Of a DNA stretch of 32,656 nucleotides, positions 22,484-31,203 are shown piece after piece. The notes under the pieces are model-generated. The model made no database searches. It had not been told where the DNA came from and saw nothing but the letters and a program-made list of their open reading frames with translations. Source of the stretch: Chloroflexota bacterium (lineage in GTDB: Bacteria; Chloroflexota; Anaerolineae; B4-G1; DUEL01); the NCBI GenBank assembly GCA_014874475.1, contig JADBJJ010000021.1, forward strand, positions 47,850-80,505, given 5' to 3'. A program made the translations under genes and the position numbers. Each line of letters starts with the position of its first letter. The stretch's first letter is position 1.

Positions 22484-23252
22484 CCCCATCGTCCGCATCC
22501 AGAACCTCCACAAGTGGTTCGGCCTCCTCCACGTCCTGCGGGGCATCTCCCTGGAGGTCTACCCCCAGGAGGTGGTGGTCATCATCGGCCGTAGTGGCTC
22601 CGGCAAGTCCACCTTCCTGCGCTGCCTCAACCTGCTGGAGGAGCCGACCAGCGGTCGGATAGAGATTGACGGGATTGCGGTGGAGGCCGCTGACGGCGAA
22701 TTGCTCCCCGAATCTCGCGCCCTGGTGCGCGACCTGCGGCTGAAGACGGGGATGGTTTTCCAGGATTTCAATGTTTTTCCCCACAAGACGGCGCTGGAGA
22801 ACATTATTGAGGCACCGGTTATCGTCAAAGGGGTGCCGAAGGAGCAGGCGGTAGAGAAGGCCCGGGAACTGTTGCGCAAGGTGGGGCTGCTGGATAAGCA
22901 GGATGTCCACCCTATCCGCCTCTCCGGGGGACAGAAACAACGGATCGCCATCGCCCGCGCACTGGCGATGGAGCCAAAGGTCATGCTCTTTGATGAGCCG
23001 ACCTCGGCGCTGGACCCCGAACTCATCGGCGAGGTGCTGGCGGTGATGAAGGACCTGGCTATGGAGGGGACGACGATGATTATCGTCACCCATGAGATGG
23101 GCTTTGCCCACGAAGTCGCCGATCGGGTCATCTTCATGGAAGCGGGTATGCTGGTGGAGGAGGGTCCGCCGGACCAGATTTTCACCTGTCCTCAGGACTC
23201 CCGCACCCGCCAGTTTTTGGCCCGGATTATTGAAAGCGGGCGTCTGGTGTAG
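22467..23252 (+). CDS. polar amino-acid ABC transporter ATP-binding protein
   Basis: A 261-residue ATPase of the GlnQ/HisP type that drives the transporter. Walker A is G41-R-S-G-S-G-K-S-T49; the Q-loop lies in [10 protein letters not shown]; the signature is L-S-G-G-Q-K-Q-R; Walker B is [13 protein letters not shown]; and the switch histidine follows in I-V-T-H-E-M-G-F. The start at 22467 lies within the permease 3' end, so translation is coupled. Substrate is not predictable beyond polar or charged amino acids. Confidence 0.95.
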   Translation: MHTNGNPIVRIQNLHKWFGLLHVLRGISLEVYPQEVVVIIGRSGSGKSTFLRCLNLLEEPTSGRIEIDGIAVEAADGELLPESRALVRDLRLKTGMVFQDFNVFPHKTALENIIEAPVIVKGVPKEQAVEKARELLRKVGLLDKQDVHPIRLSGGQKQRIAIARALAMEPKVMLFDEPTSALDPELIGEVLAVMKDLAMEGTTMIIVTHEMGFAHEVADRVIFMEAGMLVEEGPPDQIFTCPQDSRTRQFLARIIESGRLV

Positions 23253-23271
23253 GGGCAACTCTTGCGGTTGT

Positions 23272-23301
23272 ACGGGGCAGGCGCAAGACCCGCCCCTGCC
23301 G
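23272..23301. repeat. GGGGCAGGCGCAAGACCCGCCCCTGCC element
   Basis: A short palindromic element between the ATPase and the membrane-protein gene, able to pair GGCAGG with CCTGCC or GGGGC with GCCCC. I recall near-identical elements in multiple copies in Chloroflexota intergenic regions; in this window there is one copy. Confidence 0.45.
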
Positions 23302-23309
23302 GTTCTGCA

Positions 23310-24203
23310 ATGAATCCGCACACCCGAAAACTGCTCCGGCTCTCCACTCACTCCGGTTCTCCGCCAGTGTGGTTCCTCCCCCTCTGGGCGACGGTCTGTG
23401 GCGCGGTGGCTGCGGCCGCCGACCCGCCGACCCTGAACGATGTGGCGCGGCTGATTATGGCGCTGTTCCTGGTGGAACTGGGCTGGGGGGAACTCTGGCT
23501 GGCGCTGACGGCGACCGACTGGGCCACTCCGCTGGACCGCTGGCAGCAGTGGAATTATGAGAGCCCCCGTTCCTCCGCCCATGATGCCGCTGGCGGGAGA
23601 AATCGTTTTGCCTTTCCCTACGCTCGCCCCGGTTCCCCCGCAGACCGTCTGGGGCGCTGGCTGGCTCAACTGACCTCCTGGGGGCGGATGGTTTTCCTCC
23701 CCCTGGTCGGTCCGGCTCTGGGGAGCGCTCTGGTCGGCCTTCTGCTCTCCCTGGCGCTCTCGGCTGTGCTGGGCCGGGATTTCCTCCTGCTCACCCTGGG
23801 CATCCTGGCGTCCGCCCAACTGGTGGCCCTGGCCTCAGGGGGGCGCGGAGAGGCCGGTCCCGGCGCCGCGTTGGCCTTCCGGATCGGGTTGGGCTGGCTG
23901 GCCGGCCATCTGACCTTCGCCCCCCTTGCCCTCCCTTCAGCCGCTCTGGCCGGGACGTTCTCCATGGCCGCGTCCGGTGCGGAGGACTCCCTGGGGAGGC
24001 GGCGCCGGGCCCTCTGGGTCGGTGGCTATCTGGGCGGGATGCTCCTGCTGATGGTGCTTCACCGCCCATTGGCTGTTCCGTTCCTCGCTTTTCTGGCCCT
24101 GCCGCCGCTCCTGACCGATCCCGCTGAGGGCTCCCCAGGCTGGCTCCGACGGTATGGGGTCTGGCTGGCGGCCGCGATGATGCTGGCGGCGCTGGCGGTG
24201 TGA
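23310..24203 (+). CDS. multi-pass membrane protein of unknown function
   Basis: A 297-residue protein I do not recognise. It has about seven hydrophobic segments: a pair at 20-60, a group from about 125 to 200, and pairs near 225-265 and 280-297. A hydrophilic loop at 65-120 contains W-x2-W and charged residues (W-Q-Q-W-N-Y-E-S-P). The C-terminus is hydrophobic. ATG at 23310 lacks a ribosome site and lies right after a dispersed repeat, so the true start may differ. The next gene, a membrane-anchored methyltransferase, begins 13 nt downstream and is probably cotranscribed, hinting at a shared membrane or lipid substrate. Confidence 0.65.
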   Translation: MNPHTRKLLRLSTHSGSPPVWFLPLWATVCGAVAAAADPPTLNDVARLIMALFLVELGWGELWLALTATDWATPLDRWQQWNYESPRSSAHDAAGGRNRFAFPYARPGSPADRLGRWLAQLTSWGRMVFLPLVGPALGSALVGLLLSLALSAVLGRDFLLLTLGILASAQLVALASGGRGEAGPGAALAFRIGLGWLAGHLTFAPLALPSAALAGTFSMAASGAEDSLGRRRRALWVGGYLGGMLLLMVLHRPLAVPFLAFLALPPLLTDPAEGSPGWLRRYGVWLAAAMMLAALAV

Positions 24204-24216
24204 GGCGCAAAGAGCG

Positions 24217-25056
24217 ATGCTCTGGCTGTGGATTCTGCTGGCTCTCCTCCTGCTGGCCGCGATTCTCTACTGGCAACTGGTCATCGCCGAGGGCTCCTAT
24301 CTGGGCCCCCGAGTGGTGGCTCTGCTCTACGATTGGGCCGCCTCCGCGTACGAACGGATCAAGGGGTTTGACCCCGAGACCGAGCAATGGTTCCTGGGCC
24401 TGCCGCTGGCGATGGCTCTGGAACGGATTCCCGACCCGTTTGTGCTGGACGTGGGTACCGGGACGGGTCGGCTTCCCCGGGCGCTGTGCTTCCAGCCCCA
24501 CTTTCAGGGGCAGGTGGTAGGGTTGGACCTCTCCCGTCGGATGCTGGCCCACGCCGTCCACCTGCTCCACCCCTATGCCGACCGGGTGACCCTCATCTGG
24601 CAAGACGCCCGCTTCCTGCCTTTCCCGGACGATACGTTTGACGCGGTGACCTCGTTAGAGATGCTGGAATTCACCCCCAACCCCCGGGCGGTCCTCCGGG
24701 AGATGGTGCGCGTCCTGCGGCCGGGGGGGATCCTTCTGGTGACCAACCGGGTGGGACGGGACGCTCTGCTCCTGCCAGGACGGGCTTTCTCCCGCCAGAA
24801 GTTTGCGGCTCTCCTGGACGAACTTCCGCTGGAAGACATCCGGACCCAGTACTGGCAGGTGGATTACGACCTAGTCTGGGCGCGAAAGAGGGGGCGGCCC
24901 GTTGGGGGCGGAGTCCGGCCGCTGGCAGAGGTGCTGCGCTGCCCGGATTGCGGTCAGACGGGAATGGTGGAGACGGGACGGGCGTACCGATGCGGGCACT
25001 GCGGGCGGGTCTGCCCAGTGGCTCCCGACGGGGTGGTGGAGATGGTGAGGGGGTAG
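24217..25056 (+). CDS. membrane-anchored SAM methyltransferase with Trm112-like zinc ribbon
   Basis: A 279-residue protein of three parts. Residues 1-22 form a membrane helix (L-W-I-L-L-A-L-L-L-L-A-A-I-L). Residues 70-180 are a Methyltransf_11 domain with motif I L-D-V-G-T-G-T-G-R-L (77-86), G-L-D-L-S near 102 and the L-R-P-G-G motif at 167-171. Residues 238-279 form a zinc ribbon, C242-x2-C245 and C259-x2-C262, followed by V-A-P-D-G-V-V, which resembles the Trm112 fold. Trm112 is normally a separate activator of methyltransferases. The substrate is unknown; a lipid or quinone is a guess from membrane anchoring. It ends 7 nt from the convergent GH1 gene. Confidence 0.83.
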   Translation: MLWLWILLALLLLAAILYWQLVIAEGSYLGPRVVALLYDWAASAYERIKGFDPETEQWFLGLPLAMALERIPDPFVLDVGTGTGRLPRALCFQPHFQGQVVGLDLSRRMLAHAVHLLHPYADRVTLIWQDARFLPFPDDTFDAVTSLEMLEFTPNPRAVLREMVRVLRPGGILLVTNRVGRDALLLPGRAFSRQKFAALLDELPLEDIRTQYWQVDYDLVWARKRGRPVGGGVRPLAEVLRCPDCGQTGMVETGRAYRCGHCGRVCPVAPDGVVEMVRG

Positions 25057-25063
25057 AGGGACG

Positions 25064-26386
25064 TTATGGCAACAGCACCGGACGCAATGCGGGGGCATAC
25101 TGGTCTATAACCTCCGGCGTGATGGCGTTGGCCCGGCAGATATCCCGATACAGATAGGCTGAAGGGCGGAAAGTCCGCTCCCCGGTCTCGGGGTTCAGTT
25201 CTATCAGCCCAAACCGCAACGTCCATCCCTCCGCCCACTCAAAGTTGTCCACCAGTGTCCAGTGGTAGTAGCCCATAATGGGGACACAGCCCTGCAGGAC
25301 GCGCCAGAGGCGGTGCAGGTGCAGGATGATGTAGCGGGGGCGCTGGTCGTCGTCGGCGTCGGGGATGCCGTTCTCGGTGACGTAGATGGGCAGATCCAGG
25401 TACGAGAGGCGCTTCAGGGCCCGCTCCATACCGTCCGGGTAGAACTCCCCATAGCCGCCGTCCAGGAGTTCCGCGTCCGGAGCGTGGATGTTACGGCCGA
25501 ATAGCGATTCGGGACGGCAGCGGTCAAAAGCCACCAGGTCGCGCGTGTAGTAGTTCAGCCCGATCCAGTCCAGCGTACCCCGCAGCCGCCAGGCGAAACC
25601 GAAGCCCAGCGGGAAAAGCCAGCGCCCCCGGATCGGGGCGGCGAGGAAGGCCTCGTTGTACCCCCGGTCCTGCAGGCCCGCGATCCAGCGGTCCATCGGG
25701 GAGCGGGGATTGGCGGGGTCAAAGATGCGCAGATTGTGGGCGAACCCGACCCTGGCATGGGGCTGGAGGGCATGGATGCGGCGGTAGGCCAGGGCGTGGG
25801 CGCGCATCAGGTTCCGCCCCGCCCGCATCCCGGCCTGGAAGTCCTGCTTCCCCGGCGGAAAGACCCCCGCCAGATAGCCCATGTAGACCAGGACGTTGGG
25901 CTCGTTGACCGTACACCAGAGGTCGCAGAACTCTTCCAGGGCCTCCACCACCCGGGCGACGTAGCGCTCAAAGAGGATCGCCGCCCGGGGGTTCTCCCAG
26001 CCGCCCATTTCCGCCAGCCATAGCGGATTGGTGAAATGGTGCAGGGTCACCATCGGCTCCAGCCCCCGTTCCCGCAGAGCGCGGAGCATAGCCCGGTAGC
26101 GATCCAGGGCAGCGTCGTCAAAGTACCCCTCGCGCGGCTCTACCCGAGACCATTCCACCGAGAGCCGATGGGCGTTCTGGCCCAGTTCGGCGGCACGGTC
26201 AAAGTCCTCTTCGGCCCGCTCCCACCAGTTACAGGCCAACCCGGATTTGTGCCCCTCTTTGATCCGACCCTCTTCCTGCTCCCAGGCCCACCAGTCGTTA
26301 TTGGTGTTGTTGCCCTCCACCTGATGGGCGGCGGTGGCGGTGCCCCAGCGGAAGTCATCGGGGAAGTGGAACGTTGCCTCCGGCAT
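25064..26386 (-). CDS. GH1 family beta-glycosidase
   Basis: A 440-residue retaining glycosidase (beta-glucosidase/galactosidase type). The N-terminal signature F-R-W-G-T-A-T-A-A-H-Q-V-E-G is present. The acid/base is Glu162 in T-V-N-E-P-N and the nucleophile is Glu338 in Y-V-T-E-N-G; the substrate tryptophans in F-E-W-A-E-G-W are also conserved. The start at 26386 follows GGGAGG; no signal peptide is seen, so it is cytoplasmic and would act on imported oligosaccharides. Length is slightly short for the family, with no visible motif missing. It is the last gene of the 28426-25064 run, 25 nt after the hemerythrin gene. Confidence 0.95.
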   Translation of the reverse strand: MPEATFHFPDDFRWGTATAAHQVEGNNTNNDWWAWEQEEGRIKEGHKSGLACNWWERAEEDFDRAAELGQNAHRLSVEWSRVEPREGYFDDAALDRYRAMLRALRERGLEPMVTLHHFTNPLWLAEMGGWENPRAAILFERYVARVVEALEEFCDLWCTVNEPNVLVYMGYLAGVFPPGKQDFQAGMRAGRNLMRAHALAYRRIHALQPHARVGFAHNLRIFDPANPRSPMDRWIAGLQDRGYNEAFLAAPIRGRWLFPLGFGFAWRLRGTLDWIGLNYYTRDLVAFDRCRPESLFGRNIHAPDAELLDGGYGEFYPDGMERALKRLSYLDLPIYVTENGIPDADDDQRPRYIILHLHRLWRVLQGCVPIMGYYHWTLVDNFEWAEGWTLRFGLIELNPETGERTFRPSAYLYRDICRANAITPEVIDQYAPALRPVLLP

Positions 26387-26411
26387 AGGACCTCCCGACC
26401 CGCTGAGTCCC

Positions 26412-26813
26412 TTACCCGGCCTGCTGGTGGAAGAAGGCGCTGTATCGTTTATCCGTCTTCTGGATGTGGGTGTAGAGCCACGAGAAGAGGAAGGCAACCA
26501 GGTCCCGGACGGCCTTGCGGTCGCCGGCCTCGTGCCGCTCCATCGCAGTCAGATACTCGCGCCGGAACATCGCGTGGGTCTCCCGATGGGGTGCCAGTTC
26601 GGGATACCCGATTTGTTCCAAAAATGCCTCTTCGGCGGAGAAATGGAAAACCGCATACCGGTCTACCCCCTCAAAGAGAGCCCGGATGCCCTCATCTCGC
26701 TCCCCTCGCTCTACGGCATTGTAGAAGTCGTTGATGAGAGCAATCAACTCCTGGTGCTGTTTGTCCATTTCCGGAATACCGAGAGCCAGGTCTTCGGTCC
26801 ACTCTATTCTCAT
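26412..26813 (-). CDS. bacteriohemerythrin
   Basis: A 133-residue di-iron oxygen-binding protein. All seven ligands of the classical site are in place: His20, His57-x3-Glu61, His76-x3-His80 and His116-x4-Asp121. The start at 26813 has GTAGGAGG upstream; a longer frame to 26906 lacks one. Such proteins store or deliver oxygen or sense it, and are common in microaerophiles and anaerobes. It is distinct from the HHE protein at 4268-4810. It lies 59 nt after the phosphatase gene and before the GH1 gene, and has no obvious link with their activities. Confidence 0.95.
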   Translation of the reverse strand: MRIEWTEDLALGIPEMDKQHQELIALINDFYNAVERGERDEGIRALFEGVDRYAVFHFSAEEAFLEQIGYPELAPHRETHAMFRREYLTAMERHEAGDRKAVRDLVAFLFSWLYTHIQKTDKRYSAFFHQQAG

Positions 26814-26872
26814 GGATTTCCTCCTACTTATCAGACTGAAAGGGCTCGCGCAGGCCCTACCATGTAGCCTCC

Positions 26873-27502
26873 CTACGACGCCAGATGGGCTGTGTCGTTC
26901 AGGCATACCAGGCGGGGACGGACGATATGAGGAGCCTGGTGCAGGGGCTCAAAAGCCACAACGGTCAGCGAGGCCGGGGAGATGGACAGCCGACGGAAAA
27001 GGTCTATCGGTAGGCCGATATAGTGGGCCACCGCCAGCCGAATCGGGTCGGCATGGGAGACGACGGCGACCGTCTCGCCGGGATGGGCGGCCTGGATTTT
27101 ATCCAGCGCGGCCAGGACCCGAACCTGGACCTCCCACGAATTTTCTCCGCCGGGAAACGGGACCCGGGACGGATAGACGCGGAGAGGAAACCAGTACGGG
27201 TCTTCCCGGAGATGGTCTACGGGCTGACCGCTCCAGTGGCCGCAATCCACCTCGTGCAGGCCGGGATGAATGCGGACCTCCAGGCCGTGTCGGTCGGCGA
27301 TGAAGCGAGCCGTCTCCTGGGCGCGCTCCATTGGGCTGGAGTAAACGGCCGCCAGCGCGATGCGGGCCAGGCGCTCCGCCAGTGCCGTCGCCTCTGCCCG
27401 GCCCTGATCGTTCAGATGGACGCCGGGCATCCGCCCGCCCAGCCGGTTTTCCTTCAACAAGTCATTGAAGGCATGCCGGATCAGCAACAACGTCGTGGTC
27501 AT
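26873..27502 (-). CDS. histidine phosphatase family protein
   Basis: A 209-residue phosphatase of the phosphoglycerate-mutase-like superfamily. The catalytic His10 is in L-I-R-H-A-F-N-D rather than the common R-H-G-x-T. The second half-motif S-S-P-M-E-R-A-Q-E-T (55-64), an acid residue in L-H-E-V-D-C-G and the second histidine in V-S-H-A-D-P-I-R are present. Substrates of this family include alpha-ribazole phosphate, phosphosugars and others and cannot be decided. The start overlaps the thioesterase stop by ATGA and has AGGAGGGGG just upstream. Confidence 0.9.
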   Translation of the reverse strand: MTTTLLLIRHAFNDLLKENRLGGRMPGVHLNDQGRAEATALAERLARIALAAVYSSPMERAQETARFIADRHGLEVRIHPGLHEVDCGHWSGQPVDHLREDPYWFPLRVYPSRVPFPGGENSWEVQVRVLAALDKIQAAHPGETVAVVSHADPIRLAVAHYIGLPIDLFRRLSISPASLTVVAFEPLHQAPHIVRPRLVCLNDTAHLAS

Positions 27503-27930
27503 GCCCCCTCCTGGAACGCCGGCTCGTAGGCGGTGATGGCGGCTCGCCAACGGTCGGGGATGGGAACGGAGCATTTGGCGGCGTAGTCGTAGCAGACCTG
27601 GACGGTGCGGCCGGTGGCGACCAGCCGCCCGTCTCCGCCCTCCATCCGGTACTCAAAGACGAAACTGGAATTGCGCATCTCGCTCACCCGCACCCAGATG
27701 GTCATCCGCTCCCCCAGGGAGAGGGGGGAGTGATAGGTGCAGGCGGCATCAGCCAGAATGATGCTCACATCCTGAGGGTCGCGGAAAGCCAGACCCAGTT
27801 CTTGAAGGTATTTCATCCGGGCACATTCCAGATAGGTGAAGTAGACAGCGTTGTTCACATGACCCAGCGCGTCCAGGTCGCGCCAGATCACTTCCAGTGT
27901 GGTGGAGAAGCGGAACAGCGGATCGGGCAT
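27499..27930 (-). CDS. acyl-CoA thioesterase, 4HBT hot-dog fold
   Basis: A 143-residue hot-dog protein of the YbgC/4-hydroxybenzoyl-CoA thioesterase type that hydrolyses acyl-CoA. The active-site strand-helix reads W-R-D-L-D-A-L-G-H-V-N-N-A-V-Y, with the catalytic aspartate at 18 or 20. GGAG lies six bases before the ATG at 27930. It follows the metallophosphoesterase by 10 nt and overlaps the phosphatase gene. Confidence 0.92.
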   Translation of the reverse strand: MPDPLFRFSTTLEVIWRDLDALGHVNNAVYFTYLECARMKYLQELGLAFRDPQDVSIILADAACTYHSPLSLGERMTIWVRVSEMRNSSFVFEYRMEGGDGRLVATGRTVQVCYDYAAKCSVPIPDRWRAAITAYEPAFQEGA

Positions 27931-27940
27931 ACTCAACTCC

Positions 27941-28426
27941 TCAGATGATGTAGAATCTGACCTCATCGGTATCCAGGTCCAGAGTACAGGCAGAAGGGGA
28001 CTCCCACTGCACACCTCCCAGCGCGCCAGGGTTGATGAGCCGGGTTCGCCCTTGCCGCTGGTCCCGGCGCCGGTGGGTGTGGCCGTGGATGACGTAATCG
28101 TACATACCCGAACTGATCAGACGGTGCAGAGTGTTGCTATCGTCGCCGTGGAGAAGGGCGACCGAGCGGCCGTCCAGCAGCAGGGTATGCAGAGGGGCGA
28201 GCCGGCCTTCCTGCCGGGCATCTATGGCCTTTCTGAGAGCGGTGATGCGCTCCTGGTTGCCCTGGGCAAAGTAGACGGTGAATCCGTCCAGCGCCTCCAC
28301 AACGGCGGGCCCGCAGACGTCGCCGCAGTGCAGAAGCGTGGTGATCCTCTCAGCGGCGAAAAGGTCGCAAACCTTCTGGACAGCCCTCAGATTGTCGTGG
28401 GTATCAGACAGGATGCCGATTTTCAT
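27941..28426 (-). CDS. YfcE/MJ0936-type metallophosphoesterase
   Basis: A 161-residue phosphodiesterase with a two-metal site: Asp8 and His10 in S-D-T-H, Asp36 in C-G-D-V, Asn57 in Q-G-N, His93 in L-L-H-G-D and the closing G115-H-T-H118. Relatives hydrolyse cyclic or simple phosphodiesters in vitro; the in vivo substrate is unknown. It is the first gene of the five-gene run down to 25064 and is preceded by an extended -10 promoter at 28477. The ribosome site is weak. Confidence 0.92.
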   Translation of the reverse strand: MKIGILSDTHDNLRAVQKVCDLFAAERITTLLHCGDVCGPAVVEALDGFTVYFAQGNQERITALRKAIDARQEGRLAPLHTLLLDGRSVALLHGDDSNTLHRLISSGMYDYVIHGHTHRRRDQRQGRTRLINPGALGGVQWESPSACTLDLDTDEVRFYII

Positions 28427-28476
28427 AGCACCACGCGATGAGTGAGCACTCCGGTTCCCTTCCGATGATGGGGAGT

Positions 28477-28485
28477 ATTATACCA
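28477..28485 (-). promoter_or_regulatory. extended -10 promoter of the 28426-25064 operon
   Basis: A perfect TATAAT (28477-28482) preceded by TGG, an extended -10 element; no good -35 box at 16-18 nt. The predicted leader is about 44 nt. Confidence 0.6.
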
Positions 28486-28562
28486 TCTCCTTTCTTCCAC
28501 GCCAGTCCCAGGGGCTTATCGCGAGAGGGAATCTCTATGGGGGGCGCGTCCCAAAAAGAGAA

Positions 28563-28599
28563 GGGGTTTTACAGCGGCCGAAGGTCGCCGCAAAACCCC
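28563..28599. repeat. 37-bp palindrome downstream of the FtsX permease
   Basis: 17-bp arms GGGGTTTTACAGCGGCC and GGTCGCCGCAAAACCCC with three mismatches and a GAA loop. On the minus strand it is followed by CTTCTCTTTTT, so it may serve as the terminator of the padR-ABC-permease operon. It has the same length and shared ends as the element at 21563-21599. Confidence 0.7.
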
Positions 28600-28662
28600 A
28601 TCTCCACTGTCTCGCCACCGGACGGGGTGGGTCACTGGCCCGCCCCGGCCCGTCATTCCCCA

Positions 28663-31188
28663 TTATTCATACCGCAGAGCGGCCACGATGTCCAGCCGGG
28701 CCGCCCGGCGCGCCGGCAGCACCGCCGCCCCGACGCCGATGAGCAGCCCCACCGCCACCGCCACCAGAATCCCTGTATACGGGAAGTAGTACGGGATCGC
28801 GAAGCCGCTCACATTCATCCCTGTCACCAGCACGTACCCGAGCCAAAGGCCCGCCAGGATTCCGAAGGCTGTCCCCAGCGCGCCCAGGAGCAGGCTCTCC
28901 GCCGCCACTATCCGCCGAATCTGGCGTCGCGTGCTCCCCACCGCCCGCAGGACGCCAATCTCGCGCGTCCGCTCCATCACGCTGATCGTCAGCGTGTTCA
29001 CCATCGCCAGTAGTGATGGCAGGGCGAACATCACCCCAATCACATTCAACAGGTAGACGCTCTGCCCAAAGACCCGCTCCTGCTCCTCCCGGAACGATCG
29101 CCATTCCGTCAGCACAAAAGACGGGTACTTCCGGACAATCTCCTCCAGCCGGGCCTGGATAGCGGCTGTGTCGGCATCTTCCGCCGCCTCCACCATCACC
29201 AGCAGGTCCGCCGTCTGGTAGAAGTCCCGCTCTAGGTTGGCTTGGGAGATGTACGCGGTGACCAGTTTGGCGTTCAGGTAGTCGGAGCCGACGCCCACCA
29301 CCCGGTATGCTCGCTTCCCCGCCGGTGTCTGGAGCGTCAGGACGTCCCCCAGCCGGACCCGCCGCTGGGCGGCAAAGACGCCATTGACGATCATCGCCCG
29401 CTCCCGCTCCAGCGCGACGAAGGCCTCCTCCGGGTCGCCGTAGCGAAAGGCCAGGCCCGAAAGGCGCGGGTATGTCTCCGGGTCCACGCCAATGACCTGG
29501 AGCGTGAGGCCGTCCACTGCGGCTGTCCCCAGCCGAAGCGTTGTCGCACCGGTGACGCCCGGCACGGCCCGAACCTCCTCCACCAACTCCGGCCCCGCCC
29601 CGACGTTCCCCCCGCCCAGCACCAGCGACGCGGGCATCAGCAGGAAGTCGGCGCGCAGGGAGTGGTCAATGTAACTCATAAAGCCGTCAAAGATTGAGGT
29701 GACCATCCCGGCGATGGCCAGAATCATCGCCAGGCCGACCATCAGCGCGGAGGCGGTGACGGCGGCCCGGTTGGGCTGCCGAACCAGATTCCCTTCCGCC
29801 AGCCGCCCCTCGCGGGCAAAAATCAACGCCAGCAACCGCCCGAAGAGCCGGGAGAGCGGTCCCACCAGGGCCGGCGCCATCAGCACCAACCCCGTCAGGA
29901 AGAGCAGCGTACCCAGCGCGGCCATGTTGAAGTTGCCGGTCAGAAGAGCAAGGGCGGCCAGGACCACGAGCACGGCTCCGGCGATGCCCCGTTTTTTCGC
30001 CGCGCGCTCGTAGGCACCAGGGGCCACGGGCCGCAGCGCCTCCAGCGGCGTCACCCGCCCGGCGGAGAGCGCCGGCCACAGACCGCCCGCCAGCGTCGCG
30101 CCCAGCCCCAGAATGGTCGCGGTGAGCAGGTTGGGCAGGGTGATGATGGGCGCAGCGGCCTCCATCCGCAGGTAGTGCTGCATCACTGATCGGACTGTCA
30201 GCAGGAGCAGCCAGGCCAATCCGTACCCCGCGGTCAATCCGATCGCCGTCCCCAGCACCCCCTGAAGCAGGCTCTCCACCAGGATGAGACCCACGACGAC
30301 CCGCCGGGACGCGCCGATCGCCCGGAGCATTCCCAGGTCATGCCGCCGCTCCACCACGACGGTGCGGAAGGTGTTCAGGATGATGAACGCGCCGATGGCC
30401 AGCGCCATCACCCCGAACAGGGCGAAGGCAATCTCGCCCATCTGCAGGCTGGCGATCAGTTCCTCTCCCATCTCCGGCGGCTCGGCCTTGAACATCTCAC
30501 CCAGCGCGGCCAGGACGGCCTGTTCGGCTTTATCCCGGTCCACCCCTGGCTTCACTACGGCCTCTATGACGTTAATCTGCCCCGGCATCCCCCACAGCCG
30601 CTGGGCCGCCGGCAGCGGGACGAAGACTTCCTCCACCCCCGGGATAGAGGGCACATCCAGGATGCCGACGATCTCAAAATCCGTCGTGCCCGTCGCCGAG
30701 GGGAGCGTCAGCGTGTCGCCAGTGGAAAGGGCCAGTTTCTCCGCCAGTCCTTTGGAGATGACCATTGCATCGCTGTCGTCGGCGGTTAGAAATCGTCCCA
30801 CCTTCAGCGGGTAGTGGCGCAGGCGCGCCGCGACCTCCGGCTCCACCCCCACCAGCGTGACCGCGTTCAGGCCGGCTTGACCTGCCAGGTCGGGCGGAAG
30901 CAGGACATTGCGGCGCAGAGAGCCCGTCACCTCGGCGATGCCTTCCACCCCCCAGACCGCCTCCAGCCGTTCAGCGGAGAACGGCCCGTCTGTCACACTG
31001 GTGAAGACCAGGTCCACCTTGCCGGTGGTGGCCAGAACCGTCTGGCGGAAGGCCTGGAGCATCGTGGGCAAAAGGGCGTTCATCCCGAAGAGGACCGCCA
31101 CGCCGAAGACCACCGCCAGCGTCGTCAGCGCGGTGCGGAGTTTCCGCCCGCGCAGATACCGCAGAGCCATCGTCCATTGTACGCGCAT
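28663..31188 (-). CDS. FtsX/MacB-type ABC transporter permease
   Basis: An 841-residue inner-membrane protein with two FtsX halves. A first helix (about 18-40) is followed by a MacB-like extracytoplasmic domain (45-250), a three-helix FtsX domain (255-385), a middle group of helices (400-495), a second extracytoplasmic domain (500-690) and a last FtsX domain (715-835). The repeated E-R-R/T-H/R-D/E-L/I-G-x-L-R-A-I/V-G motif at each domain docks the ATPase. CAGGAGG precedes the ATG. Such permeases act in lipoprotein release, macrolide or peptide export, and envelope stress rather than ordinary uptake. The ATPase gene is 60 nt upstream, with an inverted repeat between. Confidence 0.92.
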   Translation of the reverse strand: MRVQWTMALRYLRGRKLRTALTTLAVVFGVAVLFGMNALLPTMLQAFRQTVLATTGKVDLVFTSVTDGPFSAERLEAVWGVEGIAEVTGSLRRNVLLPPDLAGQAGLNAVTLVGVEPEVAARLRHYPLKVGRFLTADDSDAMVISKGLAEKLALSTGDTLTLPSATGTTDFEIVGILDVPSIPGVEEVFVPLPAAQRLWGMPGQINVIEAVVKPGVDRDKAEQAVLAALGEMFKAEPPEMGEELIASLQMGEIAFALFGVMALAIGAFIILNTFRTVVVERRHDLGMLRAIGASRRVVVGLILVESLLQGVLGTAIGLTAGYGLAWLLLLTVRSVMQHYLRMEAAAPIITLPNLLTATILGLGATLAGGLWPALSAGRVTPLEALRPVAPGAYERAAKKRGIAGAVLVVLAALALLTGNFNMAALGTLLFLTGLVLMAPALVGPLSRLFGRLLALIFAREGRLAEGNLVRQPNRAAVTASALMVGLAMILAIAGMVTSIFDGFMSYIDHSLRADFLLMPASLVLGGGNVGAGPELVEEVRAVPGVTGATTLRLGTAAVDGLTLQVIGVDPETYPRLSGLAFRYGDPEEAFVALERERAMIVNGVFAAQRRVRLGDVLTLQTPAGKRAYRVVGVGSDYLNAKLVTAYISQANLERDFYQTADLLVMVEAAEDADTAAIQARLEEIVRKYPSFVLTEWRSFREEQERVFGQSVYLLNVIGVMFALPSLLAMVNTLTISVMERTREIGVLRAVGSTRRQIRRIVAAESLLLGALGTAFGILAGLWLGYVLVTGMNVSGFAIPYYFPYTGILVAVAVGLLIGVGAAVLPARRAARLDIVAALRYE

Positions 31189-31203
31189 CGTATCCTCCTG
31201 TTC

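Noticed and set aside
22416-23819. Long minus-strand frame opposite the amino-acid ABC ATPase
   Set aside because: The plus strand encodes a complete ATPase with all motifs; the antisense product has no known fold.
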